A DNA stretch of 64,000 bases from Blastomonas natatoria (lineage in GTDB: Bacteria; Pseudomonadota; Alphaproteobacteria; Sphingomonadales; Sphingomonadaceae). The stretch spans positions 183,681-247,680 of the forward strand of contig NZ_QJJM01000008.1 of assembly GCF_003201955.1 (NCBI RefSeq), read 5' to 3'. Below, piece after piece: positions 17,987-28,225 of this stretch. Numbering within the stretch: the stretch's first letter is position 1; every line of letters begins with the position of its first letter. The translations under genes were made by a program, and so were the position numbers. The notes beneath the pieces were generated by a model, which worked only from the letters and a program-made list of their open reading frames with translations, was not told the origin of the DNA and did not search any database.

Positions 17987-20713
17987 TTAGTTGCCGAAAG
18001 TGCGCTGCCACCAGCCGCGACGCGGCGGTTCGGTGCTTTCGGCGGGTGCTTCGGCGGCCTTGGCCGTGTCGGCTGCGGCAGCTTCTGCCACGGGTTCGGC
18101 TGCAGGTTCCGCTGCTACCGTATCGGTCGCTTCGGCCTTGGGTGCAGCCTTTTTGCGCGGCGCGCGCTTGGCCTTGGGCTTGGCCGCAGGCTCGGCCTCT
18201 GCAGCAGGCTCCACTTCGGAAGCGGGCGCTTCTGCGGGGGCCTCGCCCTCCGCTTCGGCAACCGGCTTTTTTGCCCGCGAAGCCCGCTTGCGCTTGGGTT
18301 TTTCGGCCACCGGCTCGGCTTCGGGCTCTGCCGCGGTTTCGGCAGGCGCGGCGGCTTCCTCGCTCACCGGCTCGGTTGGAGCTTCCGCCGGTGCTTCGTC
18401 ACCAGCGGTTTCGGCGCCGTCTTCACCAGCCTCGCCATTCTTGCGATTGCGTCCGCCACGGCGACCGCGACGCGCACGCTTCGGCTTGGCCTCGCCGCCA
18501 TCTTCGGCAGCCTCGACGGCTTCGCTCGCCTCGACCTCGACCTCGACCGGAGCGTCGGCGTCTGCCGCTGCGTCCGGCTCCTCGAACTGAACACCGGTTT
18601 CTGCTTCGGACTCGCTGCCGATTTCGCCCTGCGTCACGTCACCGTCGCGCCGTCCGCGCTTGCCGCGGCGGCGACGTCGACGTTTGGCTCGGCCGCCTCC
18701 TTCGCCTTCCTCGCTGCTGCGCTGCTCGGCTGGGCGTTCGCTCCGCTCACCGCGCTCGCCACGATTTCCGCGACCACCGCGCTTTTCGGTGACTTCTTCC
18801 TCTTCCTCGATCTCGTCGATGTCGTCTTCGATATCGTCATCGTCTTCATCGATGATCGGCTGGAAGGTGACGACCTTTTCTGGACGCGGGCCGCTGGCGG
18901 TCACTTCCATCTTCGCGCCTTCATTCTCCCCATTGGGCAGAATCTCGATGCGCACGCCGAACCGCTCCTCGATCTCGGCAATGTCGCGGCGCTTGTTGTT
19001 GAGGACGTAGATCGATGCTTCCTGGCTGGTGCGCAGCGTGATGATGCTGCCATGGCCGCGCGCGGCCTCTTCCTCCAGCAGGCGCAGTGCCGAGAGACCC
19101 GCCGACGATGCGGTGCGGACCAGACCGGTGCCGTCGCAATGCGGGCAGGTGCGGGTCGATGCCTCGAGCACGCCGGTGCGCAGGCGCTGGCGGCTCATCT
19201 CCATCAGGCCGAAGCCCGAGATGCGGCCGACCTGGATGCGCGCCCGGTCGCTCTTCAGCGCATCGCGCATGGCCTTCTCGACCTTGCGGATGTTCGAGCC
19301 ATATTCCATGTCGATGAAATCGATGACGACCAGGCCCGCCATGTCGCGCAGGCGCAGCTGCCGGGCGATCTCGCGCGCCGCTTCCAGATTGGTGTTGAGT
19401 GCCGTCGCCTCGATACCGTGCTCCTTGGTGGAGCGGCCGGAATTGATGTCGATCGACACCAGGGCCTCGGTCGGGTTGATGACCAGATAGCCGCCCGATT
19501 TCAGCTGCACGACCGGCTCGTACATCGCCGAAAGCTGATCCTCGGTGCCATAGCGCTGGAACAGCGGTACCGGGTCCGAATAGCTCTTCACCCGGCGCGC
19601 ATGGCTGGGCATCAGCAGCTTCATGAAATCCTTGGCAGCGCGATAGCCCGCCTCGCCCTCGACCAGCACTTCCTCGATGTCGCGATTGTAGATGTCGCGG
19701 ATCGCGCGCTTGATGAGGTCGCTGTCCGAATGGATGATCGCCGGGGCCGAAGCCTTGAGCGTCTTTTCGCGGATTTCGTCCCACAGCCGTGCGAGATAGT
19801 CGAAGTCGCGCTTGATCTCGGGCTTGGTGCGCGAAAGGCCGGCGGTGCGCACGATGCAGCCCATGGTCGCGGGAAGCTTCATCTCGGCTATGATCGACTT
19901 GAGGCGCTTGCGGTCGGACGCGTTGCTGATCTTGCGGCTGATGCCGCCACCATGCGCGCTGTTGGGCATGAGCACGCAATAGCGACCCGCGAGCGACAGA
20001 TAGGTGGTCAGCGCCGCACCCTTGTTGCCGCGCTCTTCCTTGACGACCTGCACCAGCATCACCTGACGACGCTGGATCACGTCCTGGATCTTGTAGCGGC
20101 GACGCAGGGCCATGCGGTTGGTGCGCGCCTCGTCGCTGGCCTTGGCCTTGCCGCCCCTGCCATCGCGGCGGCGACGCCGGCCATTGCCGCGGCCGTTGCC
20201 GCTGGATTCGCGCGATTCCTCGGCTTCGCCGTCGCTCTCGCTGTCTTCGCTGTCGGGATCGCCTTCGCTGTCGCCGGAAAGGGTTTCCGCAACGATCGGT
20301 TCGTCGTCGGCCTCGATCAGCCCGTCTTCGGACAGACCGTCATCATAGCTGCCTTCCTCACCGCCACGACCAGCGGCATCATCCGCCTCTTCTTCTGCGG
20401 CCAGCGCATCGGCTTCTTCCTTGGCGTGCCGCGCTTCTTCGGCCAGCAGCGCCAGCTTGTCCTCGCGAGGGATCTGGTAGTAATCGGGATGGATTTCCGA
20501 AAAGGCGAGGAAGCCGTGCCGGTTACCGCCGTAATCGACGAAAGCAGCCTGCAGCGAGGGTTCTACCCTGGTAACCTTGGCGAGATAGATATTGCCCTTG
20601 ATCTGCTTGTGTTCGGCAGATTCAAAGTCGAATTCCTCAATCCGGTTTCCCTTGAGCACCGCCACCCGGGTTTCTTCCTGGTGGCGCGCATCGATCAACA
20701 TGCGCGTTGTCAT
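17987..20713 (-). CDS. rne: Ribonuclease E (RNase E/G family), degradosome endonuclease
   Basis: 908 residues. The N terminus MTTRMLIDARHQEETRVAVL is typical. The S1 domain (about 35-230) is split by a long acidic insertion of about 90 residues (VEPSLQAAFVDYGGNRHGFL, then Glu/Asp/Ser-rich sequence, then MALRRRYKIQDVI). The DNase-I-like catalytic core carries ALVSIDINSGRST and GLVVIDFIDMEYGSN, with the Mg-binding Asp residues. The Zn-link CPHCDGTG joins subunits. The last 300 residues are low-complexity Ala/Glu/Pro/Arg, the disordered scaffold that recruits degradosome partners. It is convergent with the PLP gene and divergent from the amidase gene. Confidence 0.97.
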   Translation of the reverse strand: MTTRMLIDARHQEETRVAVLKGNRIEEFDFESAEHKQIKGNIYLAKVTRVEPSLQAAFVDYGGNRHGFLAFSEIHPDYYQIPREDKLALLAEEARHAKEEADALAAEEEADDAAGRGGEEGSYDDGLSEDGLIEADDEPIVAETLSGDSEGDPDSEDSESDGEAEESRESSGNGRGNGRRRRRDGRGGKAKASDEARTNRMALRRRYKIQDVIQRRQVMLVQVVKEERGNKGAALTTYLSLAGRYCVLMPNSAHGGGISRKISNASDRKRLKSIIAEMKLPATMGCIVRTAGLSRTKPEIKRDFDYLARLWDEIREKTLKASAPAIIHSDSDLIKRAIRDIYNRDIEEVLVEGEAGYRAAKDFMKLLMPSHARRVKSYSDPVPLFQRYGTEDQLSAMYEPVVQLKSGGYLVINPTEALVSIDINSGRSTKEHGIEATALNTNLEAAREIARQLRLRDMAGLVVIDFIDMEYGSNIRKVEKAMRDALKSDRARIQVGRISGFGLMEMSRQRLRTGVLEASTRTCPHCDGTGLVRTASSAGLSALRLLEEEAARGHGSIITLRTSQEASIYVLNNKRRDIAEIEERFGVRIEILPNGENEGAKMEVTASGPRPEKVVTFQPIIDEDDDDIEDDIDEIEEEEEVTEKRGGRGNRGERGERSERPAEQRSSEEGEGGGRAKRRRRRRGKRGRRDGDVTQGEIGSESEAETGVQFEEPDAAADADAPVEVEVEASEAVEAAEDGGEAKPKRARRGRRGGRNRKNGEAGEDGAETAGDEAPAEAPTEPVSEEAAAPAETAAEPEAEPVAEKPKRKRASRAKKPVAEAEGEAPAEAPASEVEPAAEAEPAAKPKAKRAPRKKAAPKAEATDTVAAEPAAEPVAEAAAADTAKAAEAPAESTEPPRRGWWQRTFGN

Positions 20714-21257
20714 TCAATATTCTCCGTGCGCGCGCACCGGGCGGAACCGGCCGGGTCGCAGCGCTTCTGTCTGTTATGGCGCTGCCGCTCCCGATAATGG
20801 GGGCGGTGCGCAAACGGGTTTTTTCGATAAGGATTGTGTCTGCTGAACGGGTTTGCAGGGCGTCAAGCGCACTGGCCGCGTCGCTTTTCCGCAGCCAACC
20901 GCCCGGAAGCGGGGTGGCGGAAAAGGCGGTATTCAAACCCATAAAGCGTCAACCTGGTGATACAGCATTCCCGGCAGATTGCGCCGAAATGCTGTCAGTG
21001 AGTGCGGGCGATGGCTGGTAAAGCCCATGAGCCGCAAAGCTTTGCTAGCATCGCTGACGCAATACAGCAACAAAAAGCTCAATCGGCACTTTCGTCTGCC
21101 GTTACTGCAGATAGCGGGCGCGCAATGCCGTTTCCATTGCGGTCCGCGCTCTTCCGATTCATGCTGAAATTCCTGTTAACCAGGTCGTTTCACAGGGTTT
21201 TTCCCGCTTAACCCTAATCCTGCCTTCATCAAGTGATCAGGCAGGAATCCGGGAATC
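20714..21257. other. 544-bp gap between rne and the amidase gene
   Basis: No convincing gene. It must hold the rne promoter and its leader, which in other bacteria mediates RNase E autoregulation, and the amidase promoter. Near the amidase there are TTAACC elements at 21176-21181 and 21208-21213, and a 7-bp hairpin (CCTGCCT 21219-21225 / AGGCAGG 21239-21245) that would lie in the amidase leader. No known RNA family is recognised. Confidence 0.5.
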
Positions 21258-22517
21258 ATGAAAATGCACTGGACCGGACATTCGCGCCGGGGGCATAACA
21301 TGGCCATGCTCTGGCTCTCCTCCATCTGCGCGTCGATGGCATGCGCCGCGCCCGTCCACGCGGGGGAGGTTTCCAATGTGGAGATCCGCGCCAATCAGGT
21401 GGTGCTGCATTTCAACGACGCCATCGAGGGTGCCAGCAGCTTTGTCCTTAGCGGACCGGACCGCATCGCGATCGATATCAAGGGGGCCACCGCGCGGTCC
21501 GATGCGCTGGTCCAGCAGGGCCTGTTCCGCACGGTGCGCATGGCACAATTCGATAGCGATACCGCGCGTATCGTGCTGGATCTCGATCGCCCGGCGATGG
21601 TCAGCGGAGGCTCTTTCTCTGAGGACGGCCGCAGTCTCACCCTGTCGGTCAAGGAACTGGGATCGTCGGAACTGACCGGTGTGCTGAGCGCGCCGCGCCA
21701 GTCCTTCGTGCCGCCCGCCGGATTTCGCGCAGAGCCGCCACCGCGCCGGTACAGCGTTCGCATTCCGCTGCCCAAGCCCAGCAAGGCGCCGCCACTGCCC
21801 AGGATCGAGGGGCCCAAGGATGACGGCCGACCGCTGGTGGTCATCGATGCCGGGCATGGCGGGCATGATCCCGGTGCGATCAGCCCGCACGACGGCACCC
21901 GCGAGAGCAAGGTCACGTTGCAGATCGCCCGCGCCATCCGCGACGAACTGCTCAAGACCGGCCGGGTGCGCGTGGCGCTGACCCGCGACAGCGACACCTT
22001 CCTCGTGCTTCAGGAACGCTATGGGATTGCGCGACGTCTGGGCGCGGACCTGTTCATCTCGGTCCATGCCGATGCCGCCGCGTCGCAGACGGCGCGGGGG
22101 GCGACCATCTACACGCTGTCCGAGGTCGCCTCTGACCGCGAGGCGGCCCGGCTGGCTGCGCGCGAGAACAAGGCGGACATATTGAACGGCGTGAACCTTG
22201 CCGATGCGCCCTCCGACGTATCGTCGATCCTGATCGATCTTACCCAGCGCGAGACGATGAACCTGTCCGCCGACTTTGCCCGCCTGCTGCGGCGCGAGGG
22301 CGATGCAAAGATGAACTTTCGCACCGACTCCCATCGCTTTGCCTCGCTGATGGTGCTCAAGGCGCCTGACGTGCCCTCGGTGCTGCTGGAAACCGGCTAT
22401 GTCAGCAACGCCGATGACATCGCGCTGCTCAACTCCGCCAGCTATCGCAAGCGCATCGGGGAATCGGTGAGCCAGGCGGTCACCGTGTTCTTCGCACGCA
22501 AGCTTGCGTCCCGCTAG
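21258..22517 (+). CDS. amiC: N-acetylmuramoyl-L-alanine amidase with AMIN domain
   Basis: Periplasmic zinc amidase that cleaves the peptide stem from glycan during daughter-cell separation; 419 residues. An N-terminal signal region ends near CAAPVHAGE. An AMIN septal-targeting domain spans about 35-135 (RIVLDLDRPAMVSG). The Amidase_3 catalytic domain follows from about 190: VVIDAGHGGHDPGA (first Zn His), a Glu in RESKVTLQIA, FISVHADAA (second His), and LLETGYVSN with the catalytic Glu. The rne-amidase neighbourhood is common in alphaproteobacteria. Confidence 0.94.
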   Translation: MKMHWTGHSRRGHNMAMLWLSSICASMACAAPVHAGEVSNVEIRANQVVLHFNDAIEGASSFVLSGPDRIAIDIKGATARSDALVQQGLFRTVRMAQFDSDTARIVLDLDRPAMVSGGSFSEDGRSLTLSVKELGSSELTGVLSAPRQSFVPPAGFRAEPPPRRYSVRIPLPKPSKAPPLPRIEGPKDDGRPLVVIDAGHGGHDPGAISPHDGTRESKVTLQIARAIRDELLKTGRVRVALTRDSDTFLVLQERYGIARRLGADLFISVHADAAASQTARGATIYTLSEVASDREAARLAARENKADILNGVNLADAPSDVSSILIDLTQRETMNLSADFARLLRREGDAKMNFRTDSHRFASLMVLKAPDVPSVLLETGYVSNADDIALLNSASYRKRIGESVSQAVTVFFARKLASR

Positions 22518-22580
22518 AGCAGCCTCAGGCCGAGGCGCGCCATCAGCGCGCCGCAGACCGGCGTTTGCGGCAAGGACTGA

Positions 22581-24632
22581 TCAGCCGAATACCCTTTTTC
22601 CGCAGGTGACCCTGTCTGCCATGGCCATCGTCGTCAGCTGCGCGTTGACGCGGATGCAGCTGGGCATCACGCTCGCGTCGGTGACCAGCACATTGGTAAC
22701 CCCGTGAACGCGCTGGTCGAGATCGACCACGCCCTTGCGCGGATCGCTGTTGATTCCGTTGCCGCCATGCGGATGGCTGGAGGATAGCACCACATCGTCG
22801 GGTTCCTCGATATGCTCCTCGAAGAACCGGTCGATCTCCGCATCGCTCATCCCGCGGGAGAGCGTCTCGCCATGGAGCAAGGCGGGATAGACTTCCTCGG
22901 CGCCGCCGCGGAAATGCACCTTGGTGAGCGTCGCCAGCGCGCGGCGGAGCACGGCGAGATCGCTCTGCTCGAGCTCGAAGGCGAGCTTGCCCTTCCGGAT
23001 CGTGCCGCGCCGATCCGCCGGGAACAGCACGCCCGCCGAAGCGAGGCGGTTATAGTTCAGCATCCGGCGGAAATGCTCGTCGAACCAGCCGGGAACCAGC
23101 GAGGCCATGCTCATCGGCGGCTGGAAATGGCTCTCGATCAGGAAATCGGCGCGGTCGACAAAGGTCGCCATCTGGTCCTCGTCCCAGGCGTTGACCGGAC
23201 CCTGCATCAGCGCGGGGACCGGGCAGGCGATGTTGAGCGAGATGTCGCGCCCGGTGCCCTCGATGCCGCTCGCCGACAGGATGTTGCTTGACGCGATCGT
23301 GCCCGCCGCGACCACCACGCCCTTGGTCACGCGGATCGTCTTTGCGCGGCCATCTGGCAGCACCACCTGCACCGATGAGGCTATCCTGCGCCCCTGATCG
23401 TCGCGCCCGGACCAGCCGATGTGCGACACGGCGGCATGCGCCAGAATGCGCGCCTTGCGCGGGGCGTGCAGCGTCGCGTGACGCAGGAAGCTTTCGGGCA
23501 TCGCCTTCTTGCGACCATAAGGGCAGCCGGTGTTGCAATAGCCGCACGACACGCAGGCATTGGGTTCGTGCTTCTGTCCCCAGTTCTTGCGGAACCAGCC
23601 GGTGACCGCGCGCGTGTCGAGCGGGTCATGCGAGCCTGCAGCATAGGCATCCCATCCGGCGAGCAGCCGCGTGCCGTTGTTGCGCCCCAGCCGCCGGTCG
23701 ATCTCGTGCACGCCGAGCCGCGTCTCGACCCGGCAATAGGCGGCTTCGAGCGCCTGCTCGTCCACTGGCGCGCCGATGCTGCGCCAGTGCGCGAGCACGT
23801 CATGCGCGTCCGGATGCGTTTCGCCCTCGCGCGCCAGGCGTAGGCAGATGCCGTTGTTGACCACGGTCGATCCGCCGACGGTGCGTCCCTGAAATACGAT
23901 GATATCGCGGTTGTGCGTCGTTTGGATCGCACCGTCCTTGAACAGCGTGGACGACATGTGCGCCTCGTTGGGCGTCATCCGCGCGCTGGGCAGATACGGC
24001 CCGGCCTCGACGACCAGCACCTCATAACCCTGATCGGCAAGGTTCGATGCGGCAACCGCTCCGCCAGCACCCGATCCGATCACCACCACCTCGACGCTGT
24101 CGGGAATCGCATCCTCGCCGACGAACACCGTATAGGGCAGATCGTTGCCGGTATATTCGGCGATTTCGGGATCATCGGGCGTGCCAGCGCGGCTGCGGTG
24201 ACGGGGCAGGGTAAAGCCGATCGCGTTGAACACCGGGTTGGCGCGATTGGCATCCTCGGCCGCAGCGTCGGAGATATTCGCGTCGTCCTGATCTATCCAG
24301 TGCCCGTAATAGCCTGCATAGACGATGCCCCGGATGCGGGCCATGTCCTGGAAAATGTCGATGCGGCTGTATTTCAGCCGCCGCTCGATCCGCCAGATGC
24401 GAAAGCTGCGCGGCGCGAAATGCCAGATCGGACCGCCCAGCACGAGCCAGGTACCGATGACCGAAAGTGCCATTTCCCTTGGCTTGTCGCCTTCCATGTT
24501 GCCGAACACGCGCTGCAGGTTTTCGACGACCTGGGCAGGGGTGATCGCCATCTTTGACGGCTCGACCAGCATGGTTTCCGCCAGCCGCTTCCAGATTGCG
24601 GACTCGAACGGATTGAACGGCTTTCTCATCAT
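22581..24632 (-). CDS. GMC-family FAD-dependent oxidoreductase
   Basis: 683 residues. An N-terminal alpha-helical extension (~130 residues) precedes the FAD-binding Rossmann motif VVIGSGAGGAVAASNLADQG followed by VLVVEAGPY. GRTVGGSTVVNNGI matches the GMC signature. The C-terminal part holds SSHPHGGNG (active-site His) and TDASVMPSCI. An unusual CVSCGYCNTGCPYG cluster sits in the middle. Relatives include long-chain alcohol oxidases and other alcohol or sugar dehydrogenases; the substrate is unknown. Two adjacent ATGs at 24632 and 24629 are possible starts. It is convergent with the amidase gene. Confidence 0.9.
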   Translation of the reverse strand: MMRKPFNPFESAIWKRLAETMLVEPSKMAITPAQVVENLQRVFGNMEGDKPREMALSVIGTWLVLGGPIWHFAPRSFRIWRIERRLKYSRIDIFQDMARIRGIVYAGYYGHWIDQDDANISDAAAEDANRANPVFNAIGFTLPRHRSRAGTPDDPEIAEYTGNDLPYTVFVGEDAIPDSVEVVVIGSGAGGAVAASNLADQGYEVLVVEAGPYLPSARMTPNEAHMSSTLFKDGAIQTTHNRDIIVFQGRTVGGSTVVNNGICLRLAREGETHPDAHDVLAHWRSIGAPVDEQALEAAYCRVETRLGVHEIDRRLGRNNGTRLLAGWDAYAAGSHDPLDTRAVTGWFRKNWGQKHEPNACVSCGYCNTGCPYGRKKAMPESFLRHATLHAPRKARILAHAAVSHIGWSGRDDQGRRIASSVQVVLPDGRAKTIRVTKGVVVAAGTIASSNILSASGIEGTGRDISLNIACPVPALMQGPVNAWDEDQMATFVDRADFLIESHFQPPMSMASLVPGWFDEHFRRMLNYNRLASAGVLFPADRRGTIRKGKLAFELEQSDLAVLRRALATLTKVHFRGGAEEVYPALLHGETLSRGMSDAEIDRFFEEHIEEPDDVVLSSSHPHGGNGINSDPRKGVVDLDQRVHGVTNVLVTDASVMPSCIRVNAQLTTMAMADRVTCGKRVFG

Positions 24633-24725
24633 GTTTCGCGAATCCCCCCTGCACCCGAAGAATAGGGTAGCAGAGGATCGGCGAATTGTAAGAATCCGCA
24701 GATTATGCCGCGTTAATGATCCGAT

Positions 24726-25457
24726 TCACTCCATCGCGCAGACTTGCGCGTCCAGGCTGCCCTCCGACACCTGCAGCCGGTTGAAGGAGGGGCGGGTGGC
24801 GCGAACCCGCTCGGACAGCGTGCCTGCGCCGATCAGTCGGATCTCGCCCGCAGGTGTCTCGACGCTCAGGTCGAACGGGTCATGGACGTGACCGGAGAGC
24901 ACTGCATTGGCGCCCGCCCCGCGGATCGCCTCCAGCGCGGTGCGTCCACCCCTTGTGCGACCGCTGGACTGGGTCTCCGCCTCGATCAGCGGGTGGTGCG
25001 TCAGCACGATCCGCAGCCTGGTGGCATGGTCGGCATCCTGCAGCGCCAGCAACGCTTCATGCAGCGCGCGCTTGCCCACCCGGCCCTTGGACCAGTTGAG
25101 CCGCAGCTGCGCGCGCGCGGTGGTCCGCAGCGAAACCAGATGGACATTGTCGAGCATCACGCCTTCATGCAACTGTTCCTGTAGCCGCATGACCCGGCCA
25201 TAGGGCCGCCAGATGCGGCGCACCGGATTGAAATAGGGCAGATCGTGGTTGCCCGGCTCGATCAGCACCGGCCGGCCAAGCGCTGACAGCCATGTCTGGG
25301 CGGCAGCGAATTCGGCCGACCGCGCTCGCATGGTCAGGTCGCCGGTGATGATGACGGCATCGGGCTGCTGCCGGGACACTTCCTGCGCGAACCACGCGAG
25401 CGCCGCGCTGTCTTCCGCACCGAAATGAAGGTCGCTGGCGTGGAACAGCAGCGTCAT
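24726..25457 (-). CDS. Calcineurin-like metallophosphoesterase
   Basis: 243 residues with the full metal-binding set: DLHFG, GDLTMRA, EPGNHDLPYF, TLHHPL-like LTHHPLIEAE and LSGHVHDPFD. It is close to the 3',5'-cAMP phosphodiesterase/UDP-hydrolase branch of the family. The stop codon region lies 93 bp after the GMC gene start, and the ATG overlaps the stop of the diacylglycerol-kinase-like gene upstream (ATGA). It may act on phospholipid-related or nucleotide substrates; the pairing with a lipid-kinase-like protein favours lipid turnover, by inference. Confidence 0.9.
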   Translation of the reverse strand: MTLLFHASDLHFGAEDSAALAWFAQEVSRQQPDAVIITGDLTMRARSAEFAAAQTWLSALGRPVLIEPGNHDLPYFNPVRRIWRPYGRVMRLQEQLHEGVMLDNVHLVSLRTTARAQLRLNWSKGRVGKRALHEALLALQDADHATRLRIVLTHHPLIEAETQSSGRTRGGRTALEAIRGAGANAVLSGHVHDPFDLSVETPAGEIRLIGAGTLSERVRATRPSFNRLQVSEGSLDAQVCAME

Positions 25458-26290
25458 GGCGCAGCCGACGGGCGGGTTTCGACAAAATGGTGCGGCGCCC
25501 GGGCGAGGCGCAGCACGTCACCCGGCACCGCTTTGGCTTGTTCCCCATCGATAAGCAGTCCGATCTCGTCCGCCTCGCTCACCAGCGTTGCGGTGGATGC
25601 GCTGCCCAGATCGACGCGCGGGCCGTCGCGGAAGTCGCCGTTCAGCCAGGCGCCCGCGTGGCTCAGCACCTCACCGATGGTCGATGCGGTGAAGCCGCAT
25701 AAGGCCATGCTGTCATCGCGCGGGGCCGCAAAGATGGCGGGGAAGCGGTCATCATGGCCCTTTATCCCCACCTGCGGCCCGGCCAGGCTGTCGCTGATCG
25801 CGGCGGGAATGGCCTCCAGCACCAATTCTGACAAGCGGGCATGGCGCGCATTTTCGCGCACCTGCGCCAGGCTGGTGGTCGGCCCCGCAATCACGCCGAC
25901 ATAAGCGGTGCTCTCGCCGATCTCGACCGTGTTCAGCTGGACCGTCCGGCGGTTTCTTGCCGCCTCGCCGATGATCGACTGGCACGACTGCTCCCCGTGC
26001 AATGCGCGCGCGAGCAGGTTCATCGTGCCACCAGGCAGGATCAGAACAGCGCCATCCCAGCCCGATGCCGTTTTCAGGGCGCTGTTGGTGGTGCCGTCGC
26101 CTGCATAGATGGCGAGCAGATCGACACCATTGGCCACCAGCTTGCCGGGGTCGGGCAAGTCCTCATCAGGGCAGCGGACGATGCAATCCACGGGCTGGTC
26201 GCTTTGCGCGAACCAGGTGACGATATCGGCGATCACGGCTGCGTCATAGCTGCCGCTCGCTTCGTTGACGATAAGCCAGGTCTTGGTCAT
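25454..26290 (-). CDS. Diacylglycerol kinase catalytic-domain protein
   Basis: 278 residues. DAGK_cat/YegS-type nucleotide-binding motifs are YAGDGTTNSALK (GDG loop) and LILPGGTMNLLARAL (GGTxN). A short beta-sandwich C-terminal half follows. NEASGSYD at the N terminus is the equivalent of the usual NPxSG. It probably phosphorylates diacylglycerol or a related lipid at the inner membrane. It is co-transcribed with the metallophosphoesterase. Confidence 0.87.
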   Translation of the reverse strand: MTKTWLIVNEASGSYDAAVIADIVTWFAQSDQPVDCIVRCPDEDLPDPGKLVANGVDLLAIYAGDGTTNSALKTASGWDGAVLILPGGTMNLLARALHGEQSCQSIIGEAARNRRTVQLNTVEIGESTAYVGVIAGPTTSLAQVRENARHARLSELVLEAIPAAISDSLAGPQVGIKGHDDRFPAIFAAPRDDSMALCGFTASTIGEVLSHAGAWLNGDFRDGPRVDLGSASTATLVSEADEIGLLIDGEQAKAVPGDVLRLARAPHHFVETRPSAAP

Positions 26291-26394
26291 GCGCGGCCTA
26301 CGCGCCAGCGCGGATTTGGTTCTTGATCCATGTCGGTTTTGCAGGGCCTCTATTCCCTGCTGACAGGTGCGCAGACCCCTGCTAATCGCGCGGC

Positions 26395-28200
26395 ATGACC
26401 GACCTCAAGCACATCCGCAATTTCTCCATCATCGCGCATATCGACCATGGCAAATCGACGCTTGCCGACCGGCTGATCCAATGGACCGGCGGTCTTTCCG
26501 AGCGCGAGATGTCTGCGCAGGTGCTCGACAACATGGATATCGAGAAAGAGCGCGGCATCACCATCAAGGCGCAGACGGTGCGGTTGAACTACACGGCCAA
26601 GGACGGCCAGCTCTATGAGCTGAACCTGATGGACACGCCGGGCCATGTCGACTTCGCCTATGAGGTCTCGCGCTCGCTTGCAGCGTGCGAGGGCGCGCTG
26701 CTCGTCGTCGATGCGGCGCAGGGCGTGGAGGCGCAGACGCTGGCGAACGTCTATCAGTCGATCGAGCATGACCACGAGATCCTGCCGGTGATCAACAAGA
26801 TCGATCTTCCCGCCGCCGAGCCGGAAAAGGTGAAGAAGGAGATCGAGGACATTATCGGCCTCGACGCTTCCGAAGCGGTGCTCGCGAGCGCCAAGTCGGG
26901 CATCGGCATCGAGGAGATTCTCGAACAGATTGTCCAGAAAATCCCCGCGCCCAAGGGCGACCGCGATGCGCCGCTCGAGGCGATGCTGGTCGACAGCTGG
27001 TACGACCCGTATCTGGGCGTCGTCATCCTGGTGCGCGTCGTCAACGGCGTGATCAAGAAGGGCCAGAATATCAAGTTCATGGCCGGCGGCACCGAGCATC
27101 TGGTCGACCGGGTCGGCTGCATGCGGCCCAAGATCGAGAACCTGCCCGAGCTGGCAGCGGGCGAGATCGGCTTCATCACCGCGCAGATCAAGGATATCAG
27201 CCAGACCCGCGTCGGCGATACCATCACCACGGTCAAGAACCCCGCGCCCGCGCCGCTGCCCGGCTTCAAGGAAGTGCAGCCGGTGGTGTTCTGCGGGCTG
27301 TTCCCGGTCGATGCCAATGACTTCGACAAGCTGCGCGACAGCATTTCAAAGCTGCGGCTCAACGATGCCTCGTTCAGCTTCGAGATGGAATCGAGCGCCG
27401 CGCTGGGCTTCGGCTTCCGCTGCGGGTTCCTGGGCCTGCTGCACCTCGAGATCATTCAGGAGCGGCTGACGCGCGAATACGATCTCGACCTCATCACCAC
27501 CGCGCCTTCGGTCGTGTACAAGATCAAACTGACCCACGGGAACGGCGAGATCGAGCTGCACAACCCGGCCGACATGCCCGATCCGACCAAGATCGACGAG
27601 ATCCAGGAGCCGTGGATCGAGGCGGTGATCTATTGCCCCGACGAATATCTCGGCAGCATCCTCAAGCTCTGCCAGGATAGGCGCGGGTTGCAGAAAAATC
27701 TCACCTATGTCGGCGGCCGTGCGCAGGTGACCTATGAGCTGCCGCTCAACGAGGTGGTGTTCGATTTCTACGACCGCCTGAAGTCGATCAGCCGAGGGTA
27801 TGCCAGCTTCGACTATCATCAGATCGGCTATCGCGAGGGCGATCTCGTCAAGATGTCGATCATGGTCAATGCCGAGCCGGTCGATGCGCTGAGCATGATC
27901 GTCCACCGTGGCAGCGCGGAATCGCGCGGACGCGGCATGTGCGAGCGGCTGAAGGACCTGATCCCGCGCCACCTGTTCAAGATCCCGATCCAGGCGGCGA
28001 TCGGCGGCAAGGTGATCGCGCGCGAGACGATCGCCGCGATGCGCAAGGACGTCACCGCCAAATGCTATGGCGGCGACATCAGCCGCAAGAAAAAGCTGCT
28101 GGAAAAGCAGAAAGAGGGCAAGAAGCGGATGCGCGAATATGGTTCGGTCAGCATCCCGCAGGAAGCGTTCATCGCCGCGCTCAGAATGGGCGAGGAATGA
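26395..28200 (+). CDS. lepA: Elongation factor 4 (LepA), back-translocating GTPase
   Basis: 601 residues, the standard length. G1 is [15 protein letters not shown]2 is in [10 protein letters not shown]3 is DTPGHVDF and G4 is NKIDLP. EF-G-like domains II, III and V follow, then the LepA-specific C-terminal domain ([20 protein letters not shown]). LepA acts on ribosomes, mainly affecting initiation and stalled elongation. Single gene between divergent neighbours. Confidence 0.98.
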   Translation: MTDLKHIRNFSIIAHIDHGKSTLADRLIQWTGGLSEREMSAQVLDNMDIEKERGITIKAQTVRLNYTAKDGQLYELNLMDTPGHVDFAYEVSRSLAACEGALLVVDAAQGVEAQTLANVYQSIEHDHEILPVINKIDLPAAEPEKVKKEIEDIIGLDASEAVLASAKSGIGIEEILEQIVQKIPAPKGDRDAPLEAMLVDSWYDPYLGVVILVRVVNGVIKKGQNIKFMAGGTEHLVDRVGCMRPKIENLPELAAGEIGFITAQIKDISQTRVGDTITTVKNPAPAPLPGFKEVQPVVFCGLFPVDANDFDKLRDSISKLRLNDASFSFEMESSAALGFGFRCGFLGLLHLEIIQERLTREYDLDLITTAPSVVYKIKLTHGNGEIELHNPADMPDPTKIDEIQEPWIEAVIYCPDEYLGSILKLCQDRRGLQKNLTYVGGRAQVTYELPLNEVVFDFYDRLKSISRGYASFDYHQIGYREGDLVKMSIMVNAEPVDALSMIVHRGSAESRGRGMCERLKDLIPRHLFKIPIQAAIGGKVIARETIAAMRKDVTAKCYGGDISRKKKLLEKQKEGKKRMREYGSVSIPQEAFIAALRMGEE

Positions 28201-28225
28201 CCTGCGCCCGCGCCGATCGGCTGTG

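Noticed and set aside
19052..20797. 581-residue plus-strand open frame opposite rne
   Set aside because: It mirrors the RNase E coding strand; composition follows rne codons and no family pattern appears.
21176..21213. CtrA-type binding site before the amidase gene
   Set aside because: Two TTAACC elements are present but the spacing is 32 bp, not the 7-bp spaced TTAA pair of CtrA sites.
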